A DNA stretch of 64,000 nt, taken from positions 62,001-126,000 of the forward strand of contig JAFWQU010000003.1 of the NCBI GenBank assembly GCA_017508975.1, read 5' to 3'. Both the position numbers and the translations under genes were made by a program. This DNA comes from Clostridia bacterium (GTDB lineage: Bacteria > Bacillota > Clostridia > Christensenellales > Aristaeellaceae). A model generated the notes under the pieces. The model ran no database searches and had not been told where the DNA came from. It saw only the letters and a list, made by a program, of their open reading frames with translations. Shown in pieces: positions 25,332 through 33,545 of the stretch (position 1 is the stretch's first letter; the number at the start of each line of letters is the position of its first letter).

Positions 25332-25720
25332 TGAGGGATTCGGAATTGAGAGTGTGTGCGGCATTGATTCCGAATTCCGCATTCATCATTCCGAATTGAG
25401 AAAGGCCCCTCTGCCGCTGACGCGGTATCTCCCCAGCAAGCTGGGGAAACAGAGGGTTTCCGCGCCTGCGGGCGCGGCCAGGGGCTTTCCGATCGCCCTC
25501 TGGACTCCTTCGGGGATGCACCTATTTGGAGCATTTGGGTCAGCATTGCTCAGTAACCTGTGCCGCCCCAGCTTGCTGGGGAGGTGCCCGAAGGGCGGAG
25601 GGGCCGTCCCAGCCATGCTGTCCCCGAACATCCAAAAGAGGATGCTGCCGAAGGTCCAGGGCGATCGGAAAGCCGCCAGTCCGGCTGCGGACCTGGTCGC
25701 GGCCCGCAGGCCGCGAAATC
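25332..25720. repeat. composite repeat R4-R3-R1(rev)-R3-R1(fwd)
   Basis: Same order as at 14163-14576: R4 25332-25401, R3 reversed 25405-25446, R1 reversed 25455-25513 (short core), linker GATGCACCTATTTGGAGCA, R3 forward 25565-25603, linker with CATCCAAAAGAGGATGCTG, R1 forward long core 25648-25720. The reversed core is short here but long at 14293, so cores vary independently of the rest. It fills most of the 550-base gap. Confidence 0.8.
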
Positions 25721-25805
25721 CCCTTGCGAAATTCCCAAATCAAGAATTAGGAAAAAGGTCCTTCCCCATCATTCCCCGGGGCAAGGACTTTTTTTCTGAA
25801 CCCCC

Positions 25806-25857
25806 TTGACAAACACAAAAACATAGTGTACTATTCAGATAGTGCACTGGTGCACTA
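25806..25857 (+). promoter_or_regulatory. promoter with overlapping GntR/YtrA-type operator
   Basis: TTGACA (25806-25811), 17 bases, TACTAT (25829-25834). The palindrome TAGTGTACTA (25824-25833) overlaps the -10 box, and TAGTGCACTGGTGCACTA follows at 25840-25857. These suit the AGTGTAC-type half sites of YtrA regulators and imply autoregulation of the regulator-transporter operon. Confidence 0.75.
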
Positions 25858-25875
25858 AGAGAGAGGAGGGGGGCC

Positions 25876-26235
25876 ATGCAATTCGATCCGATGATTCCGA
25901 TCTGGCTGCAGGTCATGGAGGACCTGGAGGTCGGAATAATCACGGGCAAGCATCCGCCGGGAAGCAAGCTGCCGGGCGGGCGGGAGACCGCGGTCCAGTA
26001 CGGGATCAACCCGAACACGGCGGCGCGGGTCTACCAGGAACTTGAGAAGCTGGGGCTCAGCGAGACCCGCCGGGGACTCGGGAGCTTTGTCACCGAGGAC
26101 GGGGCGCTGATCGCCCGGGTACGGGAACAGCTGGCGGGCAAGGCGGTGGACCGCTGCATGCGCGACCTGGCTCGGCTGGGCGTCGAACGGAGCGCCGCGA
26201 TCCAGATGCTATTGGAACGGGAGGAGAAGAACTGA
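25876..26235 (+). CDS. GntR family regulator, YtrA subfamily
   Basis: A 119-residue regulator made of the GntR winged helix (PIWLQVMEDLEVGIITGKHP, GSKLPGGRETAVQYGINPNT as helix-turn-helix, VYQELEKLGLSETRRGLGSF as wing) and only a short helical tail, the mark of the YtrA subfamily. Such proteins repress adjacent ABC transporter genes and often respond to cell-wall antibiotics. GAGAGGAGGGGGGCC precedes the start. The ABC ATPase gene starts 1 base after its stop. Confidence 0.9.
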   Translation: MQFDPMIPIWLQVMEDLEVGIITGKHPPGSKLPGGRETAVQYGINPNTAARVYQELEKLGLSETRRGLGSFVTEDGALIARVREQLAGKAVDRCMRDLARLGVERSAAIQMLLEREEKN

Positions 26236-26236
26236 C

Positions 26237-26941
26237 ATGCTGGAAAGCAGAGAACTCACGAAAAAATACGGCAGCAAGACCGCCGTGTCGGGCATCAGCC
26301 TGAAGCTTGAGGCGGGGCACATCTGCGCGATGCTGGGGCCGAACGGCAGCGGCAAGACCACCTGGATGAAGATGGCGGCGGGGCTCGTGAAGCCCACCTC
26401 CGGCGAGATCCTCTTTGAGGGCGCGCCGGTGAGCATTGAGAGCCGCAGGCACATCGCCTACATGTCCACGGAGCCCTACTTCTACACCTGGATGAGCGCG
26501 AAGGACGTGGGCAAGTACTATGAGGACTTCTTCGAGGACTTCTCGGTCGAGCGCTACCGGAATCTCCTCGCGCGCATGGAGCTGACCGAGGACCTGAAGG
26601 TGAAGGCCCTCTCCTCCGGCATGGCGGCGAAGCTCAAGATCGCCGCGACCCTGGCGCGGGACGCCAAGGTCTGGATGCTGGACGAGCCCTTCAACGGGAT
26701 CGACCTGCTGGCCCGGGACCAGATCCGGGAGTGTATCGTCGAGCGCGCCGGGGAGGACCGGCTGTTGCTCCTCTCCAGCCACCTGGTGGAGGAGATGGAG
26801 ACGCTGGTGGACCGCGCGGTCTATATCCGGGAGGGCGTGCTCATTGAGTCTGTCGATCTGGAGCAGCTGCGCACCGAGCGCGGGCTGTCCATGGCGGACC
26901 TGTATCGCCAGATCTACACCGGCAAGGAGGTGATCGCATGA
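26237..26941 (+). CDS. ABC transporter ATP-binding protein (YtrB-like)
   Basis: A 234-residue ATPase with Walker A GPNGSGKTT at about 34-42, a signature reading LSSGMAAKLKIAATLA, and Walker B VWMLDEPFNGID. The LSSGM form of the signature and short length are common in YtrB/CcmA-like exporters. It overlaps the permease gene by 4 bases (ATGA). It would energise the membrane protein encoded next, under control of the GntR protein. Confidence 0.9.
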   Translation: MLESRELTKKYGSKTAVSGISLKLEAGHICAMLGPNGSGKTTWMKMAAGLVKPTSGEILFEGAPVSIESRRHIAYMSTEPYFYTWMSAKDVGKYYEDFFEDFSVERYRNLLARMELTEDLKVKALSSGMAAKLKIAATLARDAKVWMLDEPFNGIDLLARDQIRECIVERAGEDRLLLLSSHLVEEMETLVDRAVYIREGVLIESVDLEQLRTERGLSMADLYRQIYTGKEVIA

Positions 26942-27687
26942 TCCGCCTGATGAAATATGAACTGCGCAAGAGCTGGTATCTCAAGGCGATTCTGCTGCTG
27001 GTGACCGCGGTGGCGGAGGCGGTGTTCCTGATCGGCCTGTGGGGCGGGAAGGACTCGCTGACCGCGACGGGCGTTCTCCTGCTGACGATCCTGGCGACCA
27101 CCGGAACCATGGTCATCGGCCTGGGCACGGTGTTCGTCCTGCACCGGGACATCAACACCAAGCAGAGCTGCATGCTCTTCATGACCCCCCACTCGAGCTA
27201 CGAGATTCTGGGCGCGAAGCTGCTGGAGAACGCGATCTCCATCCTGCTGATCGGCGCGTTCTTCTTCGGCCTCGGCGCGCTGGACATCACGCTGCTCTTC
27301 GCCAAGGAGCAGGCGCTGGACCGGCTCTGGCAGATTATGTCGGAGATGCTGCGCACCATCAACGAGAACCTGACCATCGACGCGCCGCATCTGGCGGCCT
27401 TCCTGTGGATGCTGATCGCCGACTGGCTCACCACGGTGGTGACGGCCTGTCTGGCGGACGTGCTCTCCGCCTCGCTGCTGGCGGGCAAGCGCTTCTCGGG
27501 GCTGATCAGCGTGCTCTTCTTCCTGGCGCTCAATGTCGCGCTGAACTGGCTGATCCGGCTGATCATGAACCAGATTCCGACGGACTTCGTCACCTCCTGC
27601 GTGGTGGGCGGCTGCCTGTCGATCGTTCTCGGCGCGGCGATGTATGTGGTCACCGCGGTGCTCATGGAGCGCAAGCTAAGCGTCTGA
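26938..27687 (+). CDS. ABC-2 type membrane protein, transporter permease
   Basis: A 249-residue membrane protein with about six hydrophobic segments, for example AILLLVTAVAEAVFLIGLW (20-38), GVLLLTILATTGTMVIGLG, ISILLIGAFFFGLGAL, LISVLFFLALNVALNWLIRL and CLSIVLGAAMYVVTAVL. No sequence signature beyond the ABC-2 layout. Last gene of the YtrA-type operon; an R1 unit begins right after its stop and a strong terminator follows at 27835. Substrate unknown; export or lipid II-linked stress response is only a family-based guess. Confidence 0.8.
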   Translation: MIRLMKYELRKSWYLKAILLLVTAVAEAVFLIGLWGGKDSLTATGVLLLTILATTGTMVIGLGTVFVLHRDINTKQSCMLFMTPHSSYEILGAKLLENAISILLIGAFFFGLGALDITLLFAKEQALDRLWQIMSEMLRTINENLTIDAPHLAAFLWMLIADWLTTVVTACLADVLSASLLAGKRFSGLISVLFFLALNVALNWLIRLIMNQIPTDFVTSCVVGGCLSIVLGAAMYVVTAVLMERKLSV

Positions 27688-27826
27688 TACCAATCTCAGT
27701 ATTATGCGCTAAATGTCATCAGAGAGATTTCGCGGCCTGCGGGCCGCGACCAGGGCTTTCCGATCGCCCTGGACCTTCGGTTGCATGCCATTTCTTGATT
27801 TGAAATTTTGCTTGAGATCAGTCTGA
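27688..27826 (-). repeat. R1 repeat, MITE-like unit (short core)
   Basis: Starts directly after the permease stop codon (TACCAATCTCAG) and ends TTGAGATCAGTCTGA. Reverse core at 27726-27780 with GCGGCC/GGCCGC and CCAGGGC/GCCCTGG stems. Confidence 0.8.
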
Positions 27827-27834
27827 ACGTTCTT

Positions 27835-27865
27835 CTGTCCGGCCGGTAGGCCGGACAGATTTTTT
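27835..27865 (+). terminator. terminator of the YtrA-type transporter operon
   Basis: CTGTCCGGCC pairs perfectly with GGCCGGACAG around GGTA and is followed by ATTTTTT. Confidence 0.9.
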
Positions 27866-27999
27866 GCTGCGGTTTACGGTTTTTGCCGCAGACAGCAAAA
27901 ATCGCTTTGACTGACTGCCATCCCGGTCCTCCATGCGTATCTATCCATGCAGCGATGAAACAGGCGCTGCGGAAGATCAGAATGATTTTTTACAGGTGC
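27866..27999. other. intergenic stretch with no recognised feature
   Basis: Between the terminator and the BIG2 promoter. A second weak inverted repeat (TGCTGCGG with CCGCAGACAGCA) follows the terminator; nothing else is recognised. Confidence 0.5.
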
Positions 28000-28030
28000 T
28001 TCACACAAATGGCATAATTCGTGTTATACT
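28000..28030 (+). promoter_or_regulatory. candidate promoter of the BIG2 protein gene
   Basis: TTCACA (28000-28005) and TATACT (28025-28030) match consensus well, but the 19-base spacer is longer than ideal. Confidence 0.45.
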
Positions 28031-28091
28031 GATATACCCGGTTAACGGGAAAACACCCGTGCCGGATCCTGGCTGAATGGAGGTCATCGCA

Positions 28092-30116
28092 ATGAAAAGG
28101 ATCCTGATTCCCCTGCTGCTTCTGACAATGCTCTTCGTGAGCCTGTCGGCGGCCGCGGAGGGAAACACCATGGCTTTTGACCGCAAGGTCAATACCGTCT
28201 TCGAGGGTGAGACGCTGCAGACGGTGCTGAACCGCAGCGGCAGTCCCGCCCAGGGGGAAGTCACCTACGTCTCCTCGAACCAGAAGGTTGCCACCGTGGA
28301 TGAGGCCGGCGTCGTGACCGGCGTGTCCAAGGGACAGGCGACCATCACCGCCACCGTGCAGGTCGAGAAGAAGACCTACCGGGCGCAGCTGAACGTGACC
28401 GTGGCGCGCAAGGTGACCGCCGTGTCGGTGAACACCTCCCGCCTGGCGGTCTACACGGCGGACGACCCGAAGGTGGCCGGCCTGCTGAGCGCTGACGGCG
28501 ACAGCACGCTGCCGGTGCTGGTGCTCCCGACCCGCAAGAGCGCGGAGCTCAAGATCACGGTCGAGCCCAAGGACGCCACGAACCGCAGCGTGACGCTGTC
28601 GACCACCGACGAGACCGTGGCCCGTGTCCGCGGCAGTTCGATCACTTCCGCGGCTCCGGGCGAGACCGTGGTGACGGTCGCCAGCGCGTCGAATCCCGAG
28701 GTGAACACGCAGCTGCGTGTGCTGGTGGTGCAGCCGGTGACCGGCATGAAGCCCACCGTGAAGAACCCCCGGGCGTCCGTGGGCGGACAGATTGCGCTGG
28801 GCGTCGAGGTGACGCCCGCGAACGCGACCATTCCGGGGATCGCCTGGTCCTCCTCCGATGAGAGGCTGGCCACGGTGGACGCCGACGGCGTCGTGACGGG
28901 CCTCAAGCGCGGCACCGTCCGCATCATCGCCAGCGCCACGGACGGCAGCGGCGTCCGCGCGAACATTAGTGTGCAGGTGGTGCAGAGCGCCGAGCAGATC
29001 ACCCTGGACAAGCAGGAGCTGACCGTCGACGTGAGCCGCACGGGCATGCTGACCGCGACGGTGCTGCCCCGCGACACCAACGACAAGAGCGTGGTCTGGA
29101 GTTCCTCCGACGAGTCCATCGCGAAGGTCTCCGCCGGCGGCCGGGTCACCGGCGTCCGGGTGGGCAGCTGCGTGATCACCTGCACCAGCAAGGAGGCCGG
29201 CACCGTCCAGGCGACCGCGCTGGTCCATGTGCAGCAGCCCGTGACCAAGGTCCACCTGAACGAGGTGCCGATGGTGTTCGTCAACGACACCTGGCAGCTC
29301 TCCGCGTCCGTGGAGCCCATCACGGCCACCAACCCGACCCTGGCGTTCACCTCCTCCAAGCCGGACGTGCTGAGCGTGGATGAGGCGGGCATCATGCGCG
29401 GCCTGAAGGCCGGCGAGGTCTATGTGACCGCCACCGCCACCGACGGCAGCCGCCGCAGCTCCCGGATCCGCGTCAAGGTCGCGCCGCATGCCACGGGCGT
29501 GCATATGCGCCGCCACACCGCCTACATCGACGTGGGCGAGACCGCCACGGCCGGCGCGGTGTTCGAGCCGGAGAACGCGGGCAACAAGAACATGAGCTGG
29601 GAGATCGAGAATACGGCCATCGCCACCGTCACGGGCAATTCGAACCAGGCGCGCATCACCGGCCGTGCCCTGGGCGACACGGTGCTGCTGGGCGTCACCG
29701 AGGACGGCGGCTTCCAGACCAGTATGCTCGTGAAGGTCGGCAACTGGGAGAAGTCCCTGCGCTTCGTGATGGCGGAGATGAGCGGCAAGCACGACTTCCT
29801 GATCGAGGTGAAGAACGTCGGCACGCTGCCGGTCTCGAACATCAAGGTGGAGATCACGGCCTTCGACGATGACAACGATCCGATCGCCATCAACGAGAAG
29901 AACGGCTCCAACGTGGTCACCGGCACCTTCAAGCGCACGCTGAGCCCCGGCAAGACCACGGATATGTACCAGTGGAGTTTCCCGGACTACCACCGGCCGG
30001 AAAATGATCGGATTGCACGGTTTGTGGCCAAGATTGTCAGCTTCCAGATTGATAACGACTGGGTGAAGACGATCCGGGAGCGCAACCGTCCCAAGATGGA
30101 ATACAGGATTAACTGA
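28092..30116 (+). CDS. secreted protein with tandem bacterial Ig-like (BIG2) domains
   Basis: A 674-residue exported protein. The start at 28092 follows GGAGG by 9 bases; an ATG five codons earlier sits on top of that site. Signal peptide to about residue 23 (SLSAAAEG). It then carries about six BIG2 domains of 80-90 residues, each with the pattern VTYVSSNQKVATVDEAGVVT or a close variant (IAWSSSDERLATVDADGVVT, VVWSSSDESIAKVSAGGRVT, LAFTSSKPDVLSVDEAGIM). The last 120 residues (LRFVMAEMSGKHDFLIEVKN) look like another beta-sandwich. Probably a cell-surface adhesive or spacer protein. Two more secreted-protein genes follow closely. Confidence 0.88.
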   Translation: MKRILIPLLLLTMLFVSLSAAAEGNTMAFDRKVNTVFEGETLQTVLNRSGSPAQGEVTYVSSNQKVATVDEAGVVTGVSKGQATITATVQVEKKTYRAQLNVTVARKVTAVSVNTSRLAVYTADDPKVAGLLSADGDSTLPVLVLPTRKSAELKITVEPKDATNRSVTLSTTDETVARVRGSSITSAAPGETVVTVASASNPEVNTQLRVLVVQPVTGMKPTVKNPRASVGGQIALGVEVTPANATIPGIAWSSSDERLATVDADGVVTGLKRGTVRIIASATDGSGVRANISVQVVQSAEQITLDKQELTVDVSRTGMLTATVLPRDTNDKSVVWSSSDESIAKVSAGGRVTGVRVGSCVITCTSKEAGTVQATALVHVQQPVTKVHLNEVPMVFVNDTWQLSASVEPITATNPTLAFTSSKPDVLSVDEAGIMRGLKAGEVYVTATATDGSRRSSRIRVKVAPHATGVHMRRHTAYIDVGETATAGAVFEPENAGNKNMSWEIENTAIATVTGNSNQARITGRALGDTVLLGVTEDGGFQTSMLVKVGNWEKSLRFVMAEMSGKHDFLIEVKNVGTLPVSNIKVEITAFDDDNDPIAINEKNGSNVVTGTFKRTLSPGKTTDMYQWSFPDYHRPENDRIARFVAKIVSFQIDNDWVKTIRERNRPKMEYRIN

Positions 30117-30134
30117 TGAGGAGGCACTGAAACC

Positions 30135-30761
30135 ATGACCAAGCGCATTGTAACCCTGCTGGCGGCGCTGCTGCTGGCGCTCTCCTGCATCCCCGCTGCG
30201 CTGGCGGTGGACGACACGCCCGCTGCGGGAGCCGGCTATTACTACGTGTATACGGAAAACGGCAAGGGCCTGAACGTCCGCTTCATGCCCGGCGGCGAGA
30301 AAGTGGGCTCCCTGCCCTACGGCAGCCGGATCTATGTGGAAGCGTTCACCGATGACAACTGGGCGATGATCATCTACCGCTACAACATGCCCGGCGTGGG
30401 CGTGGGCGACTACGCCTGCTATGTCTCCCGCCGCTTCCTGGTGAAGAACAAGCCCGCTCCCCGGACCAACCCCTCCACGACCTCTGCGCCCAGCACCACG
30501 ACCAGCGCCTGGAGCGAGATCACCGCGGAGTTCAACAGCGCCCGTCCGGTGACGCCCTACGTCATCACCGTGCGGCCGACCCGTGTGTCCGGCTGGGTCA
30601 ACCTGCGCTGGGCGCCCAGCAAGAGCGCGCCGCTGATGGCCACCTATCCGGCCAACTACCAGCTCACCGTGCTGCAAGAGTCCAAGAACTGGTATCAGGT
30701 GACGGACACAGTGACCGGCGCCGTCGGATTTGTCAACAAGGCTTTTGTCCCCGGAAACTGA
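30135..30761 (+). CDS. secreted protein with two SH3 domains
   Basis: A 208-residue exported protein with a signal peptide to about residue 27 (CIPAALAVDD). SH3-type domains lie at about 36-105 (KGLNVRFMPGGEKVGSLPYG) and 140-205 (GWVNLRWAPSKSAPLMATYP), joined by a Ser/Thr-Pro-rich linker. No catalytic part. It lies 18 bases after the BIG2 gene with GATGAGGAGGCAC as ribosome binding site, so it is probably in the same transcript. Likely binds the cell wall. Confidence 0.85.
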   Translation: MTKRIVTLLAALLLALSCIPAALAVDDTPAAGAGYYYVYTENGKGLNVRFMPGGEKVGSLPYGSRIYVEAFTDDNWAMIIYRYNMPGVGVGDYACYVSRRFLVKNKPAPRTNPSTTSAPSTTTSAWSEITAEFNSARPVTPYVITVRPTRVSGWVNLRWAPSKSAPLMATYPANYQLTVLQESKNWYQVTDTVTGAVGFVNKAFVPGN

Positions 30762-30790
30762 CCTACATTCGGATTCAGGAGGATTGAAAT

Positions 30791-31864
30791 ATGAAGAGAA
30801 TACTGGCTGCTCTTTTATGCCTCGCGCTGCTGCTGAGCGGCGCCGCCCTGGCGGAGGAGAAGGAAGTTCTGGGAACCATCAGCATCAACGGTGCGTTCCT
30901 GCTGCAGTGCGATCTGCCGACCGGCTACACCGTGAAGCCCTATAGCGTGACCCGCGACCAGATCATCGCCACCATCTCCGCCGAAGACGCCGCCCGGCCC
31001 CGCATGGTGCTTTCGGTGGCCTTCGACGAGACCTACGCCGACGTGGACCGCATGAACGACCTCACCGAGGAGGAGCTCGGCATCCTGGAGGCGACCTTCA
31101 CCGAGATGGATCCCACCGTGGACATCTCCTACAGCGAGACCGCCTACGGCACCCGCCTGCTGATCGCCCGCCAGACCAAGGATGAGGCCGGCATGAGCTA
31201 TGTGGACTTCCTGAGCGTCTACAAGGGATATTTCGTGGAGTTCGTGATGTTCCCCGGCGAGGCCTCGGACGGCGTCCTCACCGACGAACAGATCCAGATG
31301 TGCATCGATTACCTGAGCGAGCTGGACTTCGTGCCGGTCGACCTGGACGCCATGGCTCTGGCCAATCTGGCCGGCAAGCGCTACGCCGCCCGCATCCTGT
31401 CCTATGACGAGGCCCATAACGAGCTGAAGGTGGAGCTCCGCGAGCCCCGCGTCTGGGACGAGGCGGCCGTGTCCGCGCTGGCCGTGGGCAGCGAGTTCGC
31501 GCTGGAGGGCGAGACGATCGTCATCGACTCCATCAAGGAGGATGAGGGCGTCATCGTGCTCAACGACGAGGTGGAGCTGCGCCCCGACGGCGAGGGCGGC
31601 TACAACGCCTTCTTCTATGACGCCATCGAGCAGGTCGTGCTCGCGGAGCTGTCGCTGCCGGTGAGCGAGAACCTGGTCTTCGAGGACAACATCGACCGCG
31701 ACTCCCTCGAGTTCCTGGATGAGCCGATCGTGATGAACGCCGAGGAGTTCCTGGCGCTTCTGGACAACGATTCGGTGGGCTTCGCCGCTGACAACGTCTT
31801 TGTCACCTTCGACGCGGACAGCAGCCTGAAGCTGATCGAGCGCGTGTACGTGCCGTGGCAGTAA
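30791..31864 (+). CDS. secreted protein of unknown function, acidic
   Basis: A 357-residue exported protein; signal peptide MKRILAALLCLALLLSGAALA. The mature part is strongly acidic. It begins with a roughly 160-residue domain (ISINGAFLLQCDLPTGYTVK ... QIQMCIDYLSELDFV) and continues with beta-rich segments (RYAARILSYDEAHNELKVEL, TIVIDSIKEDEGVIVLNDEV). No known domain is recognised. AGGAGGATTG precedes the start, 29 bases after the SH3 gene, so the three genes form a likely operon. Confidence 0.75.
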   Translation: MKRILAALLCLALLLSGAALAEEKEVLGTISINGAFLLQCDLPTGYTVKPYSVTRDQIIATISAEDAARPRMVLSVAFDETYADVDRMNDLTEEELGILEATFTEMDPTVDISYSETAYGTRLLIARQTKDEAGMSYVDFLSVYKGYFVEFVMFPGEASDGVLTDEQIQMCIDYLSELDFVPVDLDAMALANLAGKRYAARILSYDEAHNELKVELREPRVWDEAAVSALAVGSEFALEGETIVIDSIKEDEGVIVLNDEVELRPDGEGGYNAFFYDAIEQVVLAELSLPVSENLVFEDNIDRDSLEFLDEPIVMNAEEFLALLDNDSVGFAADNVFVTFDADSSLKLIERVYVPWQ

Positions 31865-31904
31865 TGCCCGGTTGAATCCCAAGCCCGCCAGCGGGCCGGA
31901 GGCA

Positions 31905-31933
31905 TTGCATTTTCATCGGATTTCCCGTATACT
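31905..31933 (+). promoter_or_regulatory. promoter of the GH44 gene
   Basis: TTGCAT (31905-31910), 17-base spacer, TATACT (31928-31933), 41 bases before the GH44 start codon. Confidence 0.65.
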
Positions 31934-31974
31934 CGCCCTGATGTGCGATACGCACGGAAAGGGGTGGCGGATCC

Positions 31975-33543
31975 ATGAAGATGAGGCGCATTCTGGCAGG
32001 CCTGCTGGCGGGCTTGCTCTGTCTCATGGGCATGGCGCAGGCGGAGGGACTCCGGGAGATCACGGTTACAGTGGACCTCTCGGCCCCGGGCAAGCCGATC
32101 AGCCCGCTGATCTACGGCGTGAACCAGACCGGGGAGAAAACCTGGCTGCGGAGCACCCACGCCACGGCCATCCGGCAGGGCGGCAACCGCTGGTCCGCCT
32201 ACAACTGGGAGACCAACGCCTCCAGCGCGGGCAGCGACTGGCGCCACTCCTCCGACGGATACCTCTCGAACTCCGCGGAGCCCGCCGAGCCGGTGCTCCG
32301 CTGGGCCCGGGAGGCGGCCGCGCTCGGCATCCCCTATCGGCTGGCGACGCTCCAGCTGATGGGCTACGCCGCGGCGGACCGGCTCGGCACCGTGAGGGAG
32401 AGCGAGGCCGCACCCTCCGCCCGCTGGGTGGAGGTACTGCCCGACGGCGGCGACCCGGCGCGCGCCGAGCCGGACCTCACGGACGGCCGCGTCTATCTGG
32501 ACGAGTTTGTGGGCCGGCTGATCGCGCAGCTGGGGGACTCGTCCTCGCCGGAGGGCATCCGGGGCTACAGCCTGGACAACGAGCCCGCCCTGTGGGAGCA
32601 CACCCACGTCCGGGCGCACCCGGGAACGCTGAGCGTCGACGAGCTGCTGGAGAAGTCCGTCGCCGCCGCGCGGATGGTGAAGCGCCTGGATCCGGGCGCG
32701 GAGGTGTTCGGCCCGGCGCTCTACGGCTACACCGCCTACGATCACCTCTCCGACGAGCAGGAGTGGAAGCGGATCCGGCGGGCCAACGGCTACCGCTGGT
32801 TCCTGGACTGCTATCTGGACCGGATGCGGGAGGCCGGCGAGGAGGCGGGCGTGCGCCTGCTGGACGTGCTCGACATCCACTATTACTCCGAGTCCGCGCG
32901 GGTCAGCGCGGAGGACCGCGTGCAGGCCGCGCGCACGCTCACGGAGCCGGGCTTTTACGAGAACAGCTGGATCGGCCAGTGGTGCCGGCAGAACCTGCCG
33001 CTGCTGCCGACCGTGCAGGCGTCCATCGACCGGTACTATCCGGGGACGAAGCTGGCGATCTCGGAGTACAATTTCGGCGGGGACGGGGATCCCTCGGGGG
33101 CCATCGTGCAGGTGGAGGCCCTGGGTGCCTTCGCGGACGCCGGCGTGTATTTCGCGGCGCTGTGGGGCGGAGAGGGCTTCATCGTCGCCGGGCTGAATCT
33201 CTACACGAACTACGACGGGCAGGGCGCCCGCTTTGCCCCGGTGCTGCTGCCTTCGGAGACCTCGGACATCGCGGTGACGGGCGCCTGGGCGGCGGCGGAT
33301 GAAGACCGGAGCCGGCTGACCGTGGCGCTGACGAACAAATCCGAGGACGACGACGCCTGCGTGACGCTGGATTTGCGGGGCGCGGAGCGGGACTATCCGC
33401 GGGTCCGGGTCTGGGGCATCGAGGGCGCCTCGCCCGTGGTCCGGGAACTGCCGGGCGCGGCGGAGTCGGCGGACGGCGTGCTGCGCGTCACGCTGCCGCC
33501 CTGGTGCGCGGCGCTTGTCGAACTGCGGAGCGGGGAGGAATGA
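31975..33543 (+). CDS. secreted GH44 endoglucanase/xyloglucanase-type glycoside hydrolase
   Basis: A 522-residue exported enzyme; signal peptide MKMRRILAGLLAGLLCLMGMAQA. The body matches family 44: ISPLIYGVNQT near the start, IRQGGNRWSAYNWETNASSA, acid/base loop YSLDNEPALWEHTH (Glu203), VLDIHYYSE, nucleophile LAISEYNFGGD (Glu364), and a small C-terminal beta-domain (LTVALTNKSEDDDACVTLDL). GH44 enzymes cleave xyloglucan and beta-1,4-glucans. No carbohydrate-binding module or dockerin is attached. The CotH-domain gene starts 2 bases after its stop. Confidence 0.88.
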   Translation: MKMRRILAGLLAGLLCLMGMAQAEGLREITVTVDLSAPGKPISPLIYGVNQTGEKTWLRSTHATAIRQGGNRWSAYNWETNASSAGSDWRHSSDGYLSNSAEPAEPVLRWAREAAALGIPYRLATLQLMGYAAADRLGTVRESEAAPSARWVEVLPDGGDPARAEPDLTDGRVYLDEFVGRLIAQLGDSSSPEGIRGYSLDNEPALWEHTHVRAHPGTLSVDELLEKSVAAARMVKRLDPGAEVFGPALYGYTAYDHLSDEQEWKRIRRANGYRWFLDCYLDRMREAGEEAGVRLLDVLDIHYYSESARVSAEDRVQAARTLTEPGFYENSWIGQWCRQNLPLLPTVQASIDRYYPGTKLAISEYNFGGDGDPSGAIVQVEALGAFADAGVYFAALWGGEGFIVAGLNLYTNYDGQGARFAPVLLPSETSDIAVTGAWAAADEDRSRLTVALTNKSEDDDACVTLDLRGAERDYPRVRVWGIEGASPVVRELPGAAESADGVLRVTLPPWCAALVELRSGEE

Positions 33544-33545
33544 AC

